From contig JADMJR010000005.1 of assembly GCA_018780365.1 (NCBI GenBank), positions 1-34,133 on the forward strand: 34,133 bases of DNA. Direction: 5' to 3'. How positions within the stretch are numbered: position 1 is the stretch's first letter; each line of letters begins with the position of its first letter. Origin of the DNA: Acidovorax sp. GTDB taxonomy: Bacteria > Pseudomonadota > Gammaproteobacteria > Burkholderiales > Burkholderiaceae_C. Under the pieces are notes generated by a model that saw only the letters and a program-made list of their open reading frames with translations, was not told the origin of the DNA and made no database searches. The translations under genes were made by a program, and so were the position numbers. Positions 30,152 through 34,133 of the stretch are shown here, piece after piece.

Positions 30152-32326
30152 CTACAGCGGCGCGCGTTGCTCCAGCGCAAACGGCGGCAGGCCCTTGAGC
30201 AGCCGCTGGCCGTAGCTGGTGCGCGTCAGGCGCTTGTCGTAGCAGTACACATGGGCCTGGTCTTCCTCGGTGCGGATGGCGCGGCCCACCCACTGCGCCA
30301 GGCGGATGGCGGTGGCGGGCACCACCAGTTCGCTGAACGGGTCGCGCCCCACGGCGCGCAGCCATTCGGCGCGGGCCTCGCCCACCGGGTCGTCGGGCGG
30401 GGCAAAGGGCAGCTTGGTGATGAACACCGACTCGCACAGGCGCCCGGGCAGGTCCAGCCCCTCGCCAAACGACTGCATGCCAAAGATGACCGAGGGCTCG
30501 CCGTTGTCCACGCGCTCGCGGTGGCGCTTGAGCAGCTGCGTGCGCGGCAGCGCGTTCTGCACCAGCACCACGCTGCGCATGGCGGTGGGCAGCGCGTCCA
30601 CGGCCTGGCGCATCTGCTCGCGCGAGGTGAACAGCACCAGCGCGCCAAATTCCACGCGGGCGATGTCGTGCAGCAGTGCGTCCACCATCTCGGTGGTGAA
30701 CTGCGCGGCGTTCTTGGGGTCGGCGCGCGTCTCGGCGGCAATCAGCGTGCCCTGCGCGGCGTAGTTGAAGGGGCTGGCCACCTCCAGCGTGGTAGCGGAC
30801 TCGTCCCCATGCAGCCCGGCTTCGCGCAAAAAGAAATCGAAATTGCCGCAGCTGGTCAGCGTGGCCGAGGTGAGCACCGCGCCGCGCACTGCGCTCCACA
30901 GGTGGTTGCGCAGCGTAGTGCCGGGCAGGATGGGGCTGGCGTGGGCCTTGACCACGATGAAGTCGCCATCCACCTCCAGCGTGAACCACTTGGCGGCGGG
31001 CACAAAGCTGCGGTCGGCGCCTTGGGGCGCCTCCTGCAGCAGCAGTTGCGCGGTGGCGTGCAGCTCTTCCAGGCGCGGCGCCAGCATGCCGATTTGCGCG
31101 TACAGCGTGGACAGGCGCTTGGCCTCCTCGGGCTTGTCGCGCATTTCGGCGCGCAGGGCCTTGCTGATGGCGCGCAGGGCTTCGAGGAACCCCTCGGCGC
31201 TGGCGGCCAGCAGGCCCAAGGGCGCAATCAGCGGCTCGGGCAGTTCGCCACGCGGCACCCGCACGCGCGCCGGGCCCCAGGTGTCCTTCTGGCTCTTGAG
31301 CGCGGCGCCATACACCTCCATCACGATGCGGGCCAGGTCCTGCAGCGTCTGGCGCAGCTGGGCCGAGTGCTTGGGGATGTCGGCAATCTCCTCCACCTCC
31401 AGCAGCGCGCCAATGCGCAGGCCCCGGCTCGACAGCCGGTCGATCCAGGTGATGCGCGACAAATCCATGCTGCACGCAAACTGGTCGAGCGCGGTGGCGG
31501 GCAGGTGGTGGGCTTCGTCCAGCACCAGCAGGCAGTTGTCGAGCTCGGGCAACACGCGCGCGCCCAGGGACGACAGCAGCAGATCGTGGTTGGCCACGAT
31601 CACCTGCGCACCCACCAGCTCCTTGCGCTTGTCGTAGTAGGTGCACTGGCTGAAGGCCGGGCAATGTTTGCCGGTGCACGACGCGCCCTCGGCCGCCACG
31701 GGGCTCCACACCTCGGGCTCGGGCGGCGTATCGAGGCTGTCGCGGTCGCCATCCCAGGCGCCCTTCGACAGGGTCTGCGCCATCGTTGAATAGAACTGGA
31801 TGCGCGCCTCGGTCTCGTGCCGGGGGCGCTTGGCGCGGGCGGCGGCTTCCTCTTCTGCAAACAGGTCGTCGTCGCCCTCTTCTGCCGCCTCGCCCGTGCC
31901 CGCCAGGCGGTCGAGCTTGAGCTTGCACACATAACGCCCGCGCCCCTTGGCCAGCGCAAACTTGAAGGGCTGGGGCATCAGCGCGGCCAATGCGGGCAGG
32001 TCCTTGTTGACCAGTTGCTCCTGCAATGCCACGGTGGCCGTGGAGATCAGCACCCGCGTGCCACGCGACAGCGCCAGCGCAATGGCGGGCGCGCAATAGG
32101 CCAGCGACTTGCCCACGCCCGTGCCCGCCTGGATGACGGCGATGGAGCGCGTGGGTGAGGCCTCGCCGCCCTCTTCGTCCACCTTGCCCAGCGTGGCCGC
32201 ACTGAACGTGCGCGCCACCTGCTCGGCCATCAGCCGCTGGCCGGCGCGGCTGCGAAAGCCGGGGGTGGCCTGCACCACCGCATCAAACGACTGCAGGGCC
32301 TGGGCGGCCCAATCTGGGGAGGACAT
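30152..32326 (-). CDS. dinG: DinG-family ATP-dependent DNA helicase (XPD-like, Fe-S)
   Basis: 724-residue superfamily 2 helicase. Walker A is [19 protein letters not shown] (~66-84). Four cysteines that hold a 4Fe-4S cluster lie at GRYVCKLKL (~133) and [19 protein letters not shown] (~217-235). DEAH is in [18 protein letters not shown] (~268). The C-terminal motor has [32 protein letters not shown] and the motif [17 protein letters not shown]. DinG unwinds DNA 5' to 3', resolves R-loops and helps forks pass transcription units; in E. coli it is LexA-controlled. I see no LexA box just upstream of 32326, where a dispersed repeat lies. The call to DinG rather than YoaA rests on the cysteine layout and length and is less sure than the family. 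yjdM follows. Confidence 0.9.
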   Translation of the reverse strand: MSSPDWAAQALQSFDAVVQATPGFRSRAGQRLMAEQVARTFSAATLGKVDEEGGEASPTRSIAVIQAGTGVGKSLAYCAPAIALALSRGTRVLISTATVALQEQLVNKDLPALAALMPQPFKFALAKGRGRYVCKLKLDRLAGTGEAAEEGDDDLFAEEEAAARAKRPRHETEARIQFYSTMAQTLSKGAWDGDRDSLDTPPEPEVWSPVAAEGASCTGKHCPAFSQCTYYDKRKELVGAQVIVANHDLLLSSLGARVLPELDNCLLVLDEAHHLPATALDQFACSMDLSRITWIDRLSSRGLRIGALLEVEEIADIPKHSAQLRQTLQDLARIVMEVYGAALKSQKDTWGPARVRVPRGELPEPLIAPLGLLAASAEGFLEALRAISKALRAEMRDKPEEAKRLSTLYAQIGMLAPRLEELHATAQLLLQEAPQGADRSFVPAAKWFTLEVDGDFIVVKAHASPILPGTTLRNHLWSAVRGAVLTSATLTSCGNFDFFLREAGLHGDESATTLEVASPFNYAAQGTLIAAETRADPKNAAQFTTEMVDALLHDIARVEFGALVLFTSREQMRQAVDALPTAMRSVVLVQNALPRTQLLKRHRERVDNGEPSVIFGMQSFGEGLDLPGRLCESVFITKLPFAPPDDPVGEARAEWLRAVGRDPFSELVVPATAIRLAQWVGRAIRTEEDQAHVYCYDKRLTRTSYGQRLLKGLPPFALEQRAPL

Positions 32327-32341
32327 TGGATAAAACGGGCT

Positions 32342-32388
32342 TTAGCGCTTGATAGATAAGCGCTTTAAGCTATCTATTATGTAGCATT
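32342..32388 (-). repeat. Dispersed two-palindrome repeat, copy G
   Basis: On the minus strand: ATGCTACATAATAGATAGCT then AGCGCTTATCTATCAAGCGC. Both modules are well preserved. It lies between the divergent dinG and Bro-N genes. Confidence 0.78.
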
Positions 32389-32458
32389 CAGTGGACTGGC
32401 CGGACGGGTGAGCTGGTGATTTGTACAGTATTATCCTGAAAACGATGCCGGAGCGCCT

Positions 32459-33162
32459 ATGAAAACCCTGCCCGCAGAATTCGATGGTCAGCCCATCCGC
32501 CGTGTGTACGACGAGGGCACGGAAACCTGGTGGTTCTCTGTGATCGACGTGGTGCAGGTGCTGACGGATAGCGAAAACGCCCGCGACTACTGGTTCAAGA
32601 TGAAACTGCGGGTCAAGTCAGAGGATGGGGCTGAACTGTCGACATTTTGTCGACAGTTGAAATTGCCTGCTGCGGACGGCAAGCAGCGGCTGACTGATGT
32701 GGCCACCGCAGAAAGTTTGCTGCGCATTGTGCAATCCATCCCCAGCCCCAAAGCAGAGCCCATCAAGCTCTGGCTGGCCAAGGTGGGCTACGAGCGCATG
32801 CAGGAGCTGGCCGACCCGGCCTTGTCATTGGACCGCGCCCGTCAGACCTGGCAGCAGCATGGCCGCAGCGACAAGTGGATCCAGCAGCGCATGACCGGGC
32901 AGGAGACGCGCAACAAGCTCACCGATTACTGGAGCGAACACGACATCAAGGCAGGCAGCGAGTTGGCCATCCTCACCAACATCATTCACCAGGAATGGTC
33001 TGGTTTGAGCTTAGCGCAGCACAATCCGGCGGCAGCATCGCCCGGCAGGCCCGCCACCAGTTGGAGAGCCAAACGGGCAAGCCCGTGGTGACGGGGTCCA
33101 ACTACCTGCCACCGGCTGCGAAAACGGTCAAGGCCATCAAAGTGGTCAAGAAGAAAGTGTGA
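32459..33162 (+). pseudogene. Bro-N domain (phage antirepressor-like) gene with internal deletion and frameshift
   Basis: The 5' part (32459 to about 33020) encodes a Bro-N-like protein: IRRVYDEGTETWWFSVIDVV, YWFKMKLRVKSEDGAELSTF, LTDVATAESLLRIVQSIPSP, then YERMQELADPALSLDRAR and TNIIHQEWSGLSLAQH. In relatives a helical stretch of about 50-60 residues follows, and then a C-terminal segment (SIARQARHQLESQTGKPVV, TGSNYLPPAAK). Here that C-terminal segment occurs at once but in another frame, up to the stop at 33162. So an internal piece has been lost near 33020-33040 with a change of frame; the in-frame stop of the first frame comes at 33091. GGAG lies 7 bases before the ATG. Bro-N proteins are DNA-binding antirepressors of phages and mobile elements; this is probably a relic. 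Confidence 0.75.
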
Positions 33163-33165
33163 GAA

Positions 33166-33207
33166 ATGCTATTATTTTAATAGCTATAAGTGCATGATGG
33201 ACAGGCG
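33166..33207 (+). repeat. Dispersed two-palindrome repeat, copy H
   Basis: ATGCTATTATTTTAATAGCT followed by a decayed TGCATGATGGACAGGCG. It starts a few bases after the stop codon of the decayed Bro-N gene. Confidence 0.65.
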
Positions 33208-33243
33208 ACAGAGCCCTGTTTGAATCAAAATCTGACTCAGGAA

Positions 33244-34133
33244 TCAACCCCGCTCGCGCAGCGCCCGCTCAATCCGGTCCCGCCGCACCGTCGTCTTGGG
33301 CACCTTGAAGGGGAACCAGCTGCGCACGTCTTCCTCCAGCCCGATGCCGTGCATGTAGTTGTAGATGGCCTTCTTGAGCGCGCCGCCCAGCGCGTCGTGG
33401 TCCACGCCCGTGGGGTCGATGAAGGCCACGTCGTTCTTGGCGAAGTCACCGGGCGGCAGCGGCGCCAGCGTCACGCCGTACTCCTCGGGGTTCTTGCCCA
33501 CGGGTGAGTGCACGGTGCAGGCAAAGCGGTGAAAGAACCCGCTCTGGATGCAGCCGTTGCCGAACAGCTGGCGCACGTATTCGAGTGCGTCCACGGTGTC
33601 CTGCACCGTCTGCGTGGGAAAGCCGTACATCAGGTACGCATGCACCAGGATGCCCGCGTCGGTGAAGGCCCGGGTCACGCGCGCCACCTGGTCCACCGAC
33701 ACGCCTTTTTTCATGAGGGTGAGCAGCCGGTCGGAGGCCACTTCGAGCCCGCCCGAGATGGCGATGCAGCCGCTGTCGGCCATCAGCTCGGCCAGGTCGG
33801 GGGTGAAGGTTTTTTCAAAGCGCACATTGCCCCACCAGCTGATGCCCGCGTTGCGTGCAATCAGCTCGGTAGAGAGCGCCTTGAGCGCCTTGGGGGGCGC
33901 GGCCTCGTCCACAAAGTGAAAACCGGTCTGCCCCGTCTCGCGCACGATCTGCTCGATGCGGTCGGCCAGCACGGCGGCGCTGGCGCCCTCGTAGCGGCTG
34001 ATGTAGTCCAGGCTCACGTCGCAAAAACTGCACTTCTTCCAATAGCAGCCGTGCGCCACCGTCAGCTTGTTCCAGCGCCCGTCGCTCCACAGCCGGTGCA
34101 TGGGGTTGAGCATGTCCAGCAGCGACAGGTAGC
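33244..34133 (-). CDS. Radical SAM protein (B12-binding-type family), 5' part outside the window
   Basis: The frame is open past the right edge; the ATG at 34113 is internal because YLSLLD-coding sequence precedes it. The radical SAM cluster motif is HGCYWKKCSFCD, with cysteines spaced C-x4-C-x2-C rather than the usual C-x3-C-x2-C, a spacing I believe is typical of this subfamily. Further conserved parts are GFHFVDEAAPPKALKALSTE, WGNVRFEKTFTPDLAELMAD, ISGGLEVASDRLLTLMKKGV and LMYGFPTQTVQDTVDALEYV. The N-terminal half, where a cobalamin-binding domain would be, is missing from view. The reaction is unknown. It is followed on its 3' side by copy H of the dispersed repeat. Confidence 0.85.
   Translation of the reverse strand, partial: YLSLLDMLNPMHRLWSDGRWNKLTVAHGCYWKKCSFCDVSLDYISRYEGASAAVLADRIEQIVRETGQTGFHFVDEAAPPKALKALSTELIARNAGISWWGNVRFEKTFTPDLAELMADSGCIAISGGLEVASDRLLTLMKKGVSVDQVARVTRAFTDAGILVHAYLMYGFPTQTVQDTVDALEYVRQLFGNGCIQSGFFHRFACTVHSPVGKNPEEYGVTLAPLPPGDFAKNDVAFIDPTGVDHDALGGALKKAIYNYMHGIGLEEDVRSWFPFKVPKTTVRRDRIERALRERG

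Noticed and set aside
29745-32096. 783-residue minus-strand ORF covering the dinG-like and yjdM genes
   Set aside because: Only its last ~118 residues (YjdM) are protein-like; the rest is an Arg/Ala/Gly-rich shadow of the DinG-like gene in another frame.
32395-32458. LexA-like site (TGTACAGTATTATCCTG) between dinG and the Bro-N gene
   Set aside because: Only half of the CTGT-N8-ACAG pattern is present.
1-34133. CRISPR arrays, rRNA, tRNA, prophage or integrative element modules
   Set aside because: No regularly spaced direct repeats, no RNA-gene signatures, no integrase, terminase or transposase genes were seen.

Overview
This window looks like a piece of a high-GC betaproteobacterial chromosome of the Comamonadaceae, probably Acidovorax or a close relative. 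The evidence is the codon usage, the gene families (RdgC, leuA of the LeuA2 type, NnrU, DUF3297, an ECF42 sigma factor), and short intergenic repeats built on GCTAT/ATAGC and CGCTTATCCATCA. This placement is inference; no rRNA or tRNA is present to confirm it. It is ordinary chromosomal sequence with accessory insertions, not a phage or a plasmid.

Layout. Positions 1-3009 carry plus-strand metabolic genes: the end of an acyl-CoA synthetase, an enoyl-CoA isomerase-like protein, a pirin, and a ChaC-type gamma-glutamylcyclotransferase whose 5' end is broken by a 14-bp tandem duplication. Positions 3010-5097 hold an AT-rich, probably acquired, secreted glycoside hydrolase. RdgC (minus) and a periplasmic Spy/CpxP-like protein (plus) follow. 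The gene-free kilobase 7205-8263 holds two copies of an origin-like module (DnaA boxes, GC-rich spacer, CTA-type triplets, AT-rich tract). A giant PAS/GAF/GGDEF/EAL protein (8264-12697) has its first GAF domain split off by a one-base frameshift. Then come DAHP synthase, a 270-bp element with 23-bp perfect inverted ends, an NlpC/P60 lipoprotein and leuA. leuA is preceded by an unannotated leucine-rich leader peptide and an attenuator-like hairpin.

Positions 17607-25694 are dominated by signalling. A TonB-dependent receptor, a YfiR-like periplasmic regulator and a membrane GGDEF-EAL protein form a minus-strand operon. Downstream on the plus strand a DGPF protein, an SRPBCC protein, a VOC protein and an ECF42 sigma factor form a second operon, preceded by a matching ECF42-type promoter. 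A perfect 12-bp hairpin overlaps the sigma factor's apparent start codon. A second DGPF gene lies on the other side of the receptor operon.

Positions 25810-34133 contain mostly minus-strand housekeeping or accessory genes: an RNase HI-like protein, DUF3297, NnrU, a DEDDh exonuclease, a PHB-depolymerase-type esterase, YjdM/PhnA, a DinG-like helicase, a decayed Bro-N gene, and the 3' part of a radical SAM protein that runs off the window. At least eight copies of a two-palindrome intergenic repeat are scattered through the window; one supplies the last codons and stop of leuA. Three genes carry visible frame damage (chaC-like, the GAF/EAL gene, the Bro-N gene).
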